From Mycolicibacterium gilvum (lineage in GTDB: Bacteria > Actinomycetota > Actinomycetes > Mycobacteriales > Mycobacteriaceae): a stretch of DNA of 64,000 nt. The position numbers were made by a program, and so were the translations under genes. The DNA lies in the NCBI RefSeq assembly GCF_900454025.1, contig NZ_UGQM01000001.1, positions 186,001 to 250,000 of the forward strand, read 5' to 3'. Positions 51,704-59,142 of the stretch are shown here, piece by piece (within the stretch, counting starts at the first letter, position 1; every line of letters starts with the position of its first letter). The notes beneath the pieces are model-generated. The model searched no databases and was not told where the DNA came from. It saw only the letters and a program-made list of their open reading frames with translations.

Positions 51704-53893
51704 TCAGCGAAGCAGCGGATCCCGTGGCAGACCGAGGATGCGTTCGGCGATCGTGTTGCGGGTGATCTCGGACGTGCCGCCCGCGATCGTCATCGCGCGA
51801 TTGCCCAGGTAGCTGCGCGTCAGCTGGGGCATCTTCTCGACGACCGCGGCGGTGCCCGCCAGATCGAACGCGAGCTCGGTGAGATGCTGGCCCGACTCGG
51901 CGACCACCAGCTTCGTCACGTTGCCCTCCGGACCGGGCTCGGCTCCGGAGATGGCGCGGGTCGCGCGGCGCAGGTTCAGCAGTCGCAGCGAATGGATCTC
52001 GGCGATCACCTCGCCGGCCCGCCGCACGAACATCGGGGCATTGTCGGGGGAGCTGTCGAGCAGCTTGATCAGGTGCTCGGGGGTGGTGCCGGTGACGCCG
52101 CCGGATCCGCCGCCGATCGACACTCGCTCGTTGCCCAGCGTGGCCCGCGCGACCAGCCAGCCCTTGTTGACGTCGCCGACGACATCCGCGTCGGGCACGA
52201 ACACGTCGTCGAAGAACACCTCGTTGAAGTGGGAGTCGCCGGTGAGGCCGCGCAGCGGGTTGACCGTCACGCCGTCGGCGTTCATGTCGATCGCCATCAT
52301 CGTCACGCCCGCGTGTTTGGCGGCGTCGGGGTCGGTGCGCACGGTGGCCAGACCCCACTGGCACATGTGCGCGAGGCTGGTCCAGACCTTCTGGCCGGTG
52401 ACCCGCCAGCCGCCGTCGACTTTCTTCGCCGACGTGCGCACCGCGGCGGCATCGGAGCCCGCGCCCGGCTCGGAGAACAGCTGGCACCACATCACCTGGC
52501 CCCGCAGCACCGGTTCGACCCAGCGTTCGCGCTGCTCATCGGTGCCGGCCTGGGCGATGGTGAGCGCGACCCACCCGGTGATGCCCATGTCGGCGCGCTC
52601 GATCGCGGCAAACTCCTCCTCGATGACGAGCTGTTCCAGCACGTCGGCTGCCCGTCCCCACGGCTTCGGCCAGTGCGGGACGAGGTATCCGGAGTCGACC
52701 AGATAGTCGCGCTGCTGCTCGGCGGGCAGTCGCCGGACCGCTTCGGCGGCCTCGCGCGCCTGGCTGCGGTACTCGTCGGCCTCGGGCGGCAGGGTGAACG
52801 ACGCGCCGTGGGCGCGACCGGTGCGCTGGCCGTCGACGATGTCGATCAGCGGGTCGACACCGTCGGCCATCAGCGCCGCCAGCGTGCGCGCGCGGCGGAG
52901 ATAGAGGTGGGCGTCGTGCTCCCACGTGAACCCGATGCCGCCGTGGAGTTGAATGTTGTTCTGCGCGTTGAAGACCTGGGCCTTGATCGCGAGCGCTGCG
53001 GCCACCGCCGCCGCGAACCAGGCGCTATCGAGATCATCGGCGCGCGCGGCGTCCCACACCGCGGCCGTCGCGGTCTCCGCGCTGACGAGCATGTTGGCGG
53101 CGTGGTGTTTGACCGCCTGAAAGGTGCCGATGGTGCGGCCGAACTGCTCGCGGACCTTGGCGTACTCGACGGCCATGTCCAGCGCGGCCCAACTGACGCC
53201 GACGGCCTCGGCCGCCGTGAGGGTCCGGAACACGGTGCGCGCGTCGCGGGCGGCACCGCGCAGGATGCGGTCTGCGGGAACGGCGACGCCGTCGAGGGTC
53301 ACCGAGCCGATGCTGCGGGTGGTGTCGAGGCAGTCCAGTCGGGTGACGGTGACACCGTCGTCGCCGGCGTCGACGATCACGACGTCGTCGCCGGCGACCA
53401 GAACCAACAGCGAGGCGTCGGGCGCGCCGAGAACGGTGGCGCATTCTCCGGTGGCGGTGTTGTCGGCGCCGACGGCGACCGTGCCGGAGATTCCGAGGGC
53501 CGCGACGGTGTCTCCCGACGCCGATCCCGGCAGCAGTTCGGCGCGGACGGAGTCGGGCGCACACCGGTCGATGACCACCGCCGCCGACACGCTGGTAAGG
53601 AACGGGCCGGGGGCGAGCTGGTGGCCGAGGCACTCGACGACGACGGCCAGCTCGGCCAGGCCGAAGCCCGACCCGCCGACGTCCTCGGCGAGAGCCAATC
53701 CGGTCCAGCCGAGACCCGTGGCCGCCGACCACAGGTCGCTCGGGTTCGACGCACCGTCGGTGTCGGCCGCATCGAGGGTCGCTCGGGCCAGGACCAGCGC
53801 TTTCAGCCGATCCAGCTGGCCGCTCACCGCCGCAGCGAGGTCCTGGTGGTCATCGGTGATGGCTAGTTTGGACGCGCTCGCGGTCTTGCTCAC
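51704..53893 (-). CDS. Two-domain acyl-CoA dehydrogenase (FadE34-like fusion)
   Basis: This 729-residue protein contains two acyl-CoA dehydrogenase domains in tandem. Domain 1 (about 1-340) has GWTGLALAEDVGGSGFGLAE and FNAQNNIQLHGGIGFTWEHD. Domain 2 (about 350-729) has GQVMWCQLFSEPGAGSDAAA, VTGQKVWTSLAHMCQWGLAT and a C-terminal NRAMTIAGGTSEITRNTIAE with the usual Glu position. The architecture is that of FadE34 (about 711 residues), used in sterol side-chain oxidation. A GTG at 53893 with AAGAGG 9 bp upstream is preferred, and an ATG at 53911 is possible. The CRP-type site lies 104 bp upstream. Confidence 0.88.
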   Translation of the reverse strand: MSKTASASKLAITDDHQDLAAAVSGQLDRLKALVLARATLDAADTDGASNPSDLWSAATGLGWTGLALAEDVGGSGFGLAELAVVVECLGHQLAPGPFLTSVSAAVVIDRCAPDSVRAELLPGSASGDTVAALGISGTVAVGADNTATGECATVLGAPDASLLVLVAGDDVVIVDAGDDGVTVTRLDCLDTTRSIGSVTLDGVAVPADRILRGAARDARTVFRTLTAAEAVGVSWAALDMAVEYAKVREQFGRTIGTFQAVKHHAANMLVSAETATAAVWDAARADDLDSAWFAAAVAAALAIKAQVFNAQNNIQLHGGIGFTWEHDAHLYLRRARTLAALMADGVDPLIDIVDGQRTGRAHGASFTLPPEADEYRSQAREAAEAVRRLPAEQQRDYLVDSGYLVPHWPKPWGRAADVLEQLVIEEEFAAIERADMGITGWVALTIAQAGTDEQRERWVEPVLRGQVMWCQLFSEPGAGSDAAAVRTSAKKVDGGWRVTGQKVWTSLAHMCQWGLATVRTDPDAAKHAGVTMMAIDMNADGVTVNPLRGLTGDSHFNEVFFDDVFVPDADVVGDVNKGWLVARATLGNERVSIGGGSGGVTGTTPEHLIKLLDSSPDNAPMFVRRAGEVIAEIHSLRLLNLRRATRAISGAEPGPEGNVTKLVVAESGQHLTELAFDLAGTAAVVEKMPQLTRSYLGNRAMTIAGGTSEITRNTIAERILGLPRDPLLR

Positions 53894-53996
53894 GGAAATG
53901 GACCTCTTCATCGGTGTCTCGGCGGTGTCGGCGGAGGATCGGCGTGTTGGCGGTCGAAAATCGACGTTAGCGAAGTGCGAAAACGCCTGGATCGGC

Positions 53997-54012
53997 TGTG
54001 ATGCCGATCACA
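53997..54012. promoter_or_regulatory. Perfect CRP-type binding site
   Basis: TGTGATGCCGATCACA matches the CRP consensus TGTGA-N6-TCACA in both half-sites. Mycobacterial CRP (Rv3676) recognises this sequence. It lies between the two-domain acyl-CoA dehydrogenase gene and lipC. If lipC starts leaderless at 54095, the site is centred at about -90, close to a class I activating position, and a TTGACC (54015-54020) follows directly. Confidence 0.75.
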
Positions 54013-54094
54013 AATTGACCACATCTGAACATCAGTAGACAACTTCGATCGGATTGTCGTTTGAGACGTGCGTCACGGGGGTAGGCTCGCGCCC

Positions 54095-55324
54095 ATGACG
54101 GCACGTCCGGATACCAGGTATCCCGGTCCCACATTGACCACCCGCTTGGAATGGTTGCTGAACGCGGGTCCATCCGATTACATGCTGGCGCTGAGCGTCG
54201 CTTCGGCATCGTTGCCGGTGATCGGCAAACACCTTGAGCCACTGGGCGCGTTGACCGCGGCCGGGGTCTGGGGCGCGCGGCACGCGCCGGACTTCGTCGG
54301 TGCGCTCGCGAAGTCGCTGGTCGCGCCCAACGATGCGGGCAAGAAGGAAAAGCAGCAACAGGAACGCGACAGCACCAACGCGATCACCCAGGCCGCCCTG
54401 CGCGGCCTGGTGTCCCAGAAGGACCTCGAGATCGAGTGGCCCGCCGCCGAGCGGACCCCGCCGGTGTGGAAGATGCGCGAACACCGCCGGCATGTGCACC
54501 GCACATCGGTGCGGTACGGCCCGCGGCCGACCCAACTGCTCGACGTGTGGCGTCGCGACGACGTCCCCGCCGATGCGCCGGTGATGATCTTCGTGCCCGG
54601 CGGCGCGTGGGTGCACGGCGGCCGGATGCTGCAGGGCTATGCCCTCATGCACCACCTGGCCGAGATGGGCTGGGTTTGTCTGTCGGTGGAGTACCGCGTC
54701 GCCCCGCACAACCCGTGGCCGGCACACATCAACGACGTGAAGACCGCGATCGCGTGGGCCCGCGCCAACGTCGACAAGTTCGGTGGGAACCGCGACTTCG
54801 TCGCGATCGCAGGCACCTCGGCCGGCGGCCATCTCGCCGCACTCGCCGGTCTGACCGCCAACGATCCGGAGATGCAGGGCGAACTGCCCGAGGGCTCCGA
54901 CACCTCGGTCGACGCCGTGGTCGGCATCTACGGACGCTACGACTGGGAGGACAAGTCGACGGTCGAGCGGGTCCGGTTCATGGACTTCCTCGAGCGCGTG
55001 GTCGTCAAGCGCAAGTTCGACAAGCATCCCGACGTGTTCCGCAAGGCCTCGCCGATGGCGCGGATCCACTCCGAGGCGCCACCGTTCCTGGTGATCCATG
55101 GGACCGGCGACAGCGTCATCCCGGTCGCCCAGGCACAGAGCTTCGTCGAGCGTCTGCGCAACGTGTCGCGCTCGGTGGTCGGGTATGTGGAGCTGCCGGG
55201 TGCAGGCCACGGTTTCGACATGACCGACGGCGCGCGCACCGGAGCGGCCGCGACGGCAATCGGCTTGTTCCTCAACCACATTCACCGAAACCGCAGCCTG
55301 GTCGGAGCGAAAGAGGTTATATAG
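54095..55324 (+). CDS. lipC: Lipase/esterase LipC-like
   Basis: This 409-residue protein corresponds to Rv0220 (LipC). Its alpha/beta-hydrolase domain (from about residue 140) has an oxyanion segment MIFVPGGAWVHGGRM, the nucleophile Ser in AIAGTSAGGHLAALAG, Asp in VIHGTGDSVIPVAQAQ and His in LPGAGHGFDM. The N-terminal 130 residues contain a membrane-associated region. A TAGGCT -10 box (54082-54087) ends seven bases before the ATG, so the transcript is probably leaderless. It shares the lipC-lipO family with the gene at 57874. A WS/DGAT gene follows on the same strand. Confidence 0.9.
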   Translation: MTARPDTRYPGPTLTTRLEWLLNAGPSDYMLALSVASASLPVIGKHLEPLGALTAAGVWGARHAPDFVGALAKSLVAPNDAGKKEKQQQERDSTNAITQAALRGLVSQKDLEIEWPAAERTPPVWKMREHRRHVHRTSVRYGPRPTQLLDVWRRDDVPADAPVMIFVPGGAWVHGGRMLQGYALMHHLAEMGWVCLSVEYRVAPHNPWPAHINDVKTAIAWARANVDKFGGNRDFVAIAGTSAGGHLAALAGLTANDPEMQGELPEGSDTSVDAVVGIYGRYDWEDKSTVERVRFMDFLERVVVKRKFDKHPDVFRKASPMARIHSEAPPFLVIHGTGDSVIPVAQAQSFVERLRNVSRSVVGYVELPGAGHGFDMTDGARTGAAATAIGLFLNHIHRNRSLVGAKEVI

Positions 55325-55333
55325 TCACCTTCG

Positions 55334-55432
55334 GCCGACGAGCGCTTGCGCGAGGAGCCGGCGGGCGCCGACGAGCGCTTGCGCGAGGAGCCGGCGGGCG
55401 CCGACGAGCGCTTGCGCGAGGAGCCGGCGGGC
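55334..55432. repeat. 33-bp x3 perfect tandem repeat
   Basis: Three identical 33-bp units run head to tail (55334-55366, 55367-55399, 55400-55432). Each contains GACGAGCGCTTGCGCGAGGA. The array is flanked by a short inverted repeat CACCTTC (55326-55332) and GAAGGTG (55437-55443) and fills most of the 124-bp gap between lipC and the WS/DGAT start, whose GTG is 17 bp further on. Perfect unit identity suggests recent expansion, as in variable-number repeats. Confidence 0.95.
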
Positions 55433-55448
55433 GTGGGAAGGTGGCACG

Positions 55449-56867
55449 GTGAAGAGGCTTCGTGGATGGGACGCTGTGCTGCTGTACAGCGAAACCCCCA
55501 GCGTCCACATGCACACGCTCAAGCTGGCGGTGATCGAACTCGACGATCTCGGCGGCGCGAAGTTCGGTGTCGAGGAACTCCGCAAGGTGATCCACGGCCG
55601 GCTCTACAAGCTCGATCCGTTCCGCTATGAGCTCGTCGACATCCCGTTCAAGTTCCACCACCCGATGTGGCGCGAGAACGCCGAGGTCGACCTCGACTAC
55701 CACGTCCGGTCGGTCCGGGTGGACGCCCCGGGCGGACGGCGCGAACTCGACGAGGCCGTCGGGCGCATCGCGAGCACTCCGCTGGACCGCAGCAGGCCGC
55801 TGTGGGAGATGTACTTGATCGAGGGTCTCGCCGACGGCCGGATCGCAGTCCTCGGCAAGATCCACCACGCGCTCGCCGACGGCGTCGCGTCGGCGAACCT
55901 GCTCGCACGCGGTATGGATCTGCAGGACGGACCGCAGGTCGACCGTGACTCGTACGCAACGGATCCCGCGCCGAGCAAGGGTGAGCTGGTCCGCACCGCG
56001 TTCACCGACCACCTGCGCCAGATCCGGCGATTCCCGGACGTCGTGCGCTACACGGCGGCCGGAATGCGCCGGGTCCGCAGCAGCGGACAGAAGCTGTCGC
56101 CGGAGCTGACCCGTCCGTTCACCCCGCCGCCGTCGTTCATGAACCATCAGATCGATGCGACCCGCAAGTTCGCGACGGCGACCCTGGCGCTCGACGACGT
56201 CAAGCAGACCGGCAAGCACCTGGGCGCCACCATCAACGACATGGTGCTGGCCATGTCGGCCGGTGCGCTACGAAAGTTGTTGCTGCGCTACGACGGTCAG
56301 GCCGACCATCCCTTGCTCGCCTCGGTGCCGGTGAGCTTCGACTTCTCCCGCGACCGGATCTCGGGCAACTATTTCACCGGAGTACTGGTCAGCATCCCCG
56401 TGGAGCTCGACGATCCGGTGGAGCGGGTTCGCGCCGCCCACGACGCCGCGGTGGCCGGCAAGGAGAGCAACAATCTGCTCGGACCGGAGCTGGTCAGTCA
56501 GTGGTCGGCGTACCTGCCGCCCGCTCCCGCCGAAGCGCTGTTCCGTTGGCTCGGTACCAAGGACGGCCAGAACAAGGTGATGAACCTGCCGATCTCGAAC
56601 GTTCCGGGCCCCCGCGAGCGGGCCCGTGTCGGCGGGGCGCTGGTCACCGAAATCTATTCGGTCGGCCCGTTGACCGTCGGCAGCGGCATCAACATCACGG
56701 TGTGGAGCTACGTCGACCAGCTCAACATCTCGGTGCTCACCGACGGCAAGACGCTGGAAGACCCGCACGAGCTGACATCGGCGATGCTCGACGATTTCGT
56801 CGAGATCCGTCGCGCCGCAGGGCTTTCCGAGGAGCTGACGGTCGTCGAGACCGCCCTCCCGAACTAG
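55449..56867 (+). CDS. Wax ester synthase/diacylglycerol acyltransferase (WS/DGAT)
   Basis: This 472-residue acyltransferase joins acyl-CoA to diacylglycerol or a fatty alcohol, making storage triacylglycerol or wax ester. The HHxxxDG active-site motif is KIHHALADGVAS with His139, His140 and Asp144. The C-terminal PLDWSRPLWEMY-like segment appears as TPLDRSRPLWEMYLIEG, and NVPGPRERARVGGALV is the conserved C-terminal motif. By position it matches Rv0221, but it is also close to Rv1425, since lipO and fadD12 follow. The GTG at 55449 is downstream of the tandem repeat. Confidence 0.92.
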   Translation: MKRLRGWDAVLLYSETPSVHMHTLKLAVIELDDLGGAKFGVEELRKVIHGRLYKLDPFRYELVDIPFKFHHPMWRENAEVDLDYHVRSVRVDAPGGRRELDEAVGRIASTPLDRSRPLWEMYLIEGLADGRIAVLGKIHHALADGVASANLLARGMDLQDGPQVDRDSYATDPAPSKGELVRTAFTDHLRQIRRFPDVVRYTAAGMRRVRSSGQKLSPELTRPFTPPPSFMNHQIDATRKFATATLALDDVKQTGKHLGATINDMVLAMSAGALRKLLLRYDGQADHPLLASVPVSFDFSRDRISGNYFTGVLVSIPVELDDPVERVRAAHDAAVAGKESNNLLGPELVSQWSAYLPPAPAEALFRWLGTKDGQNKVMNLPISNVPGPRERARVGGALVTEIYSVGPLTVGSGINITVWSYVDQLNISVLTDGKTLEDPHELTSAMLDDFVEIRRAAGLSEELTVVETALPN

Positions 56868-56927
56868 CCGAAATTGCATTCCACCAGGGCGTCACTCGCA
56901 CTTCTTCTGCTGGAATGCAATTTCGGC
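56867..56927. repeat. Dispersed hairpin repeat, copy 2
   Basis: Arms at 56867-56887 and 56907-56927 (21 nt, one mismatch) enclose a 19-nt loop with CACTCGCACTT. This is the reverse orientation of the copy at 8549-8611. Here it starts at the last base of the WS/DGAT stop codon and ends 8 bp before the stop of the convergent membrane-protein gene, so a transcription-termination role is attractive. No T-tract follows. Confidence 0.85.
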
Positions 56928-56935
56928 GGACGGGG

Positions 56936-57244
56936 TCACGCGGCGTTGCTGCGGTAGCGGGCGAGATAGCGCTCGGCGGCGCTGCGGTCGGTGTCGCCCC
57001 GGATGGGGTCGAAACCGAGAACGATGTCGGCGTCGGGATCCGCGGCGGCCATCTGGCGCGAGCGGAGCACGAAACACAACACCGCTAGCGCGTAGCTGGC
57101 GACCATCGCGATGCCGAAGAATCCCGCCAGAGTGCTGCCCAATGCCAGTGCGGCGGTGAAGCTTCCCAGGAAGACGAAGCCGACCAGCGTCAGCAGGTAG
57201 CCGAATATCGGCAGGGGGGCCTTGTTGAACGACTTACTTCGCAT
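56936..57244 (-). CDS. Small two-helix membrane protein
   Basis: This 102-residue protein has two adjacent transmembrane helices (PIFGYLLTLVGFVFLGSF, then LAGFFGIAMVASYALAVLCF) with a charged C-terminal tail containing DPIRGDTDRSAAERYLARY. The ATG at 57244 follows an AGGAG box. It is divergent from the TetR gene across a perfect operator, so it is the likely main target of that repressor. No family is recognised. Confidence 0.75.
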   Translation of the reverse strand: MRSKSFNKAPLPIFGYLLTLVGFVFLGSFTAALALGSTLAGFFGIAMVASYALAVLCFVLRSRQMAAADPDADIVLGFDPIRGDTDRSAAERYLARYRSNAA

Positions 57245-57265
57245 ATCCACCATCTCCTGTCTCAA

Positions 57266-57283
57266 TACGCTACGCGTAGCGTA
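57266..57283. promoter_or_regulatory. Perfect 18-bp palindromic TetR operator
   Basis: TACGCTACGCGTAGCGTA is an 18-bp perfect palindrome (57266-57283) in the 98-bp spacer between the small membrane protein and the divergent TetR gene. A partial repeat, GTAGCG, occurs again at 57298-57303. Position and symmetry fit autoregulation by the neighbouring TetR protein. Confidence 0.8.
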
Positions 57284-57342
57284 GCGATACGCCCAGTGTA
57301 GCGTGAACGGGTCGGATGTGCACGGGCCGGTGAGGAGTGTCG

Positions 57343-57873
57343 ATGGCGGCGAACAGCGGTGACGACGTCGGCGCACGCATTCTCGATGCGGCGCTGGAAC
57401 TGTTGCGCGCGCGGGGGCCGAAAGCGGTGACCATGCAGGCCGTCGTCGATGCGACGGGCATCGCCAAGACCACGATCTACCGGCGGCACCCCAACAGGCG
57501 CACTCTGCTCGCCGCCGCGCTGGAGACACTCGGGGAGCGGCCGTCGGTACCCGCGGCCGCGACCCGCCACGAGCGGCTGAACTGGGTCATCACCCAGTCG
57601 GTGGACGTGATCGCCCGCGGTATCGGCGCCGGCGGGTTCGCTGCGCTGCTCACCGATGACGACCCCGAATTCAGCGATGCGTTCCGCGCGATCCTCGGCG
57701 CGTACCGCCGGCATGCGATCGACGCACTCGACGTCGACGTCGCGACCGGAGAAACGGTCATCGACCTGATCGTCGGCGGCTACGTCGCCGAGCTGGCACG
57801 CACTGGGTCGGTCGACGACGGCTGGAACGCCAGGATGGCCGACGCGGTCGAACGCGTACTGCCGAGCCGCTGA
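57343..57873 (+). CDS. TetR/AcrR family transcriptional regulator
   Basis: This 176-residue TetR protein has the helix-turn-helix KAVTMQAVVDATGIAKTTIY then RRHPNRRTLL at residues 26-55. The C-terminal ligand domain is short. A GAGGAG ribosome-binding site precedes the ATG at 57343. It is divergent from a small membrane protein across an 18-bp palindrome and its stop directly abuts the lipO stop. Likely targets are itself and the membrane-protein gene. A GTG 6 bp upstream is an alternative start. Confidence 0.88.
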   Translation: MAANSGDDVGARILDAALELLRARGPKAVTMQAVVDATGIAKTTIYRRHPNRRTLLAAALETLGERPSVPAAATRHERLNWVITQSVDVIARGIGAGGFAALLTDDDPEFSDAFRAILGAYRRHAIDALDVDVATGETVIDLIVGGYVAELARTGSVDDGWNARMADAVERVLPSR

Positions 57874-59142
57874 TCAGCTGGCGCGCACCGGGCTGGTCGG
57901 TCGGTCCGCCGACTCCGACCTGCGGGTCGCCATCACCCAGGACAGGAACGTCTCGATGGCCTGGGCGGTGTAGTGGGCCCGCGGTGAGCCGTAATAGAAG
58001 TCGAACGCGTGCTGGGCGTAAGGGATCTCGGCGTAGACGACCGGTGAGGTCGACACCTCTTTGAGCGCTTCGGCGAACTCGCGACCCTCGGGAACGGGGA
58101 TGATCGAGTCGTCCTGTCCGTGCAGGATGAAGAACGGCGGCGCGTCGGCGCGCAGCCGGTGGGTGGGCGATGCGTCGACATACACCTGACGGTTCCGCGT
58201 GACGGGCTTCTTGACGACGAACTTCTGCAGGAAGGCGAGGAACTCCCTACGGCCGCTGCCCTGTGCCGAGACCCAGTCGTAGCGGCCGTAGACGGGGACG
58301 GCGGCGACCACCGAGATGTCGGCGTCCTCGAAGCCGGGTTGGAACTGCGGATCGTCGGCGGTCAGCGCGGCCAGCGACGACAGGTGCCCACCGGCCGAGC
58401 CACCGGTGATCGCGACGAAATCGGGGTCACCGCCGTATTCGGCGATGTGCTCCTTGATCCAGGCCAGCGCGCGCTTGACATCGACGATGTGGTCGGGCCA
58501 GGTGTTACGCGGGCTGACGCGGTAGTCGATCGACACACAGATCCAGCCGTGGTCGGCGAGGTGGCTCATCAACGGATAGCTCTGCGGCTTACGCATGCCG
58601 ATCGCCCATGCACCACCCGGAACCTGAAGCAGCACAGGCGCTTTACCGTCGCGTGGCAGATCGGGGCGCCGCCAGATGTCGGCTCGGTTGACCCGCAGCG
58701 GGCCGTACTGCACGGTGCCCGCCTTCTCGACGTAGCGCCGCCGGATGACCTCGTTGGGGAAGACCCCGAAGTAGCGGCGCCGCGACGACTTCGCCTTCTC
58801 CGCGATCTCCTGGTAGTCGTCGCCGAGGACGTCGCGCAGGGGCTCCTCGAAGTGGGGCTGCGACGCGACGTTGCGGCGGTGGATGAGATACAGCAGCGCC
58901 CACGCCACAGCCGTGAGACCCAACGCGATCCGTCCGCGCGGCCCGCGGAAGTCACCGCGGATGCCGCGGCGCACCGCGTCGGCCATCGAACCGGCCATGT
59001 AGAGCGGGGAGAGTTCGGAGGTCGGCCATCCGAACGCGAAGACGGGGATCGTCGGGTACCCGTCGCGGGCCAGTGGCTGCACACCGTTGGCGGCGTTGAG
59101 CAACTCCGCGGCCGCACGGAGGAGGGGCCTGGGTTTAGGCAT
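57874..59142 (-). CDS. lipO: Esterase/lipase, LipO-like
   Basis: This 422-residue protein resembles Rv1426c (LipO) and is a paralogue of LipC at 54095. The hydrolase domain has the oxyanion segment LLQVPGGAWAIGM, the Ser in AITGGSAGGHLSSLAALTAD, Asp in LHGQDDSIIPVPEG and His in YAQHAFDFYYGS. A hydrophobic helix near residue 72 (IALGLTAVAWALLYLIHR) suggests membrane attachment. The start overlaps the fadD12 stop by 8 bp. Released fatty acids would be activated by the fadD12 product. Confidence 0.9.
   Translation of the reverse strand: MPKPRPLLRAAAELLNAANGVQPLARDGYPTIPVFAFGWPTSELSPLYMAGSMADAVRRGIRGDFRGPRGRIALGLTAVAWALLYLIHRRNVASQPHFEEPLRDVLGDDYQEIAEKAKSSRRRYFGVFPNEVIRRRYVEKAGTVQYGPLRVNRADIWRRPDLPRDGKAPVLLQVPGGAWAIGMRKPQSYPLMSHLADHGWICVSIDYRVSPRNTWPDHIVDVKRALAWIKEHIAEYGGDPDFVAITGGSAGGHLSSLAALTADDPQFQPGFEDADISVVAAVPVYGRYDWVSAQGSGRREFLAFLQKFVVKKPVTRNRQVYVDASPTHRLRADAPPFFILHGQDDSIIPVPEGREFAEALKEVSTSPVVYAEIPYAQHAFDFYYGSPRAHYTAQAIETFLSWVMATRRSESADRPTSPVRAS

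Noticed and set aside
50669..53866. A 1065-codon open frame on the + strand opposite lipW and the acyl-CoA dehydrogenase gene
   Set aside because: It is antisense to two well-supported genes, has Arg/Gly/His-rich low-complexity translation and no recognisable domain. Long antisense frames are common in GC-rich genomes.
55334..55432. CRISPR array
   Set aside because: The 33-bp units are directly adjacent with no spacers and there are no cas genes nearby, so it is a plain tandem repeat.
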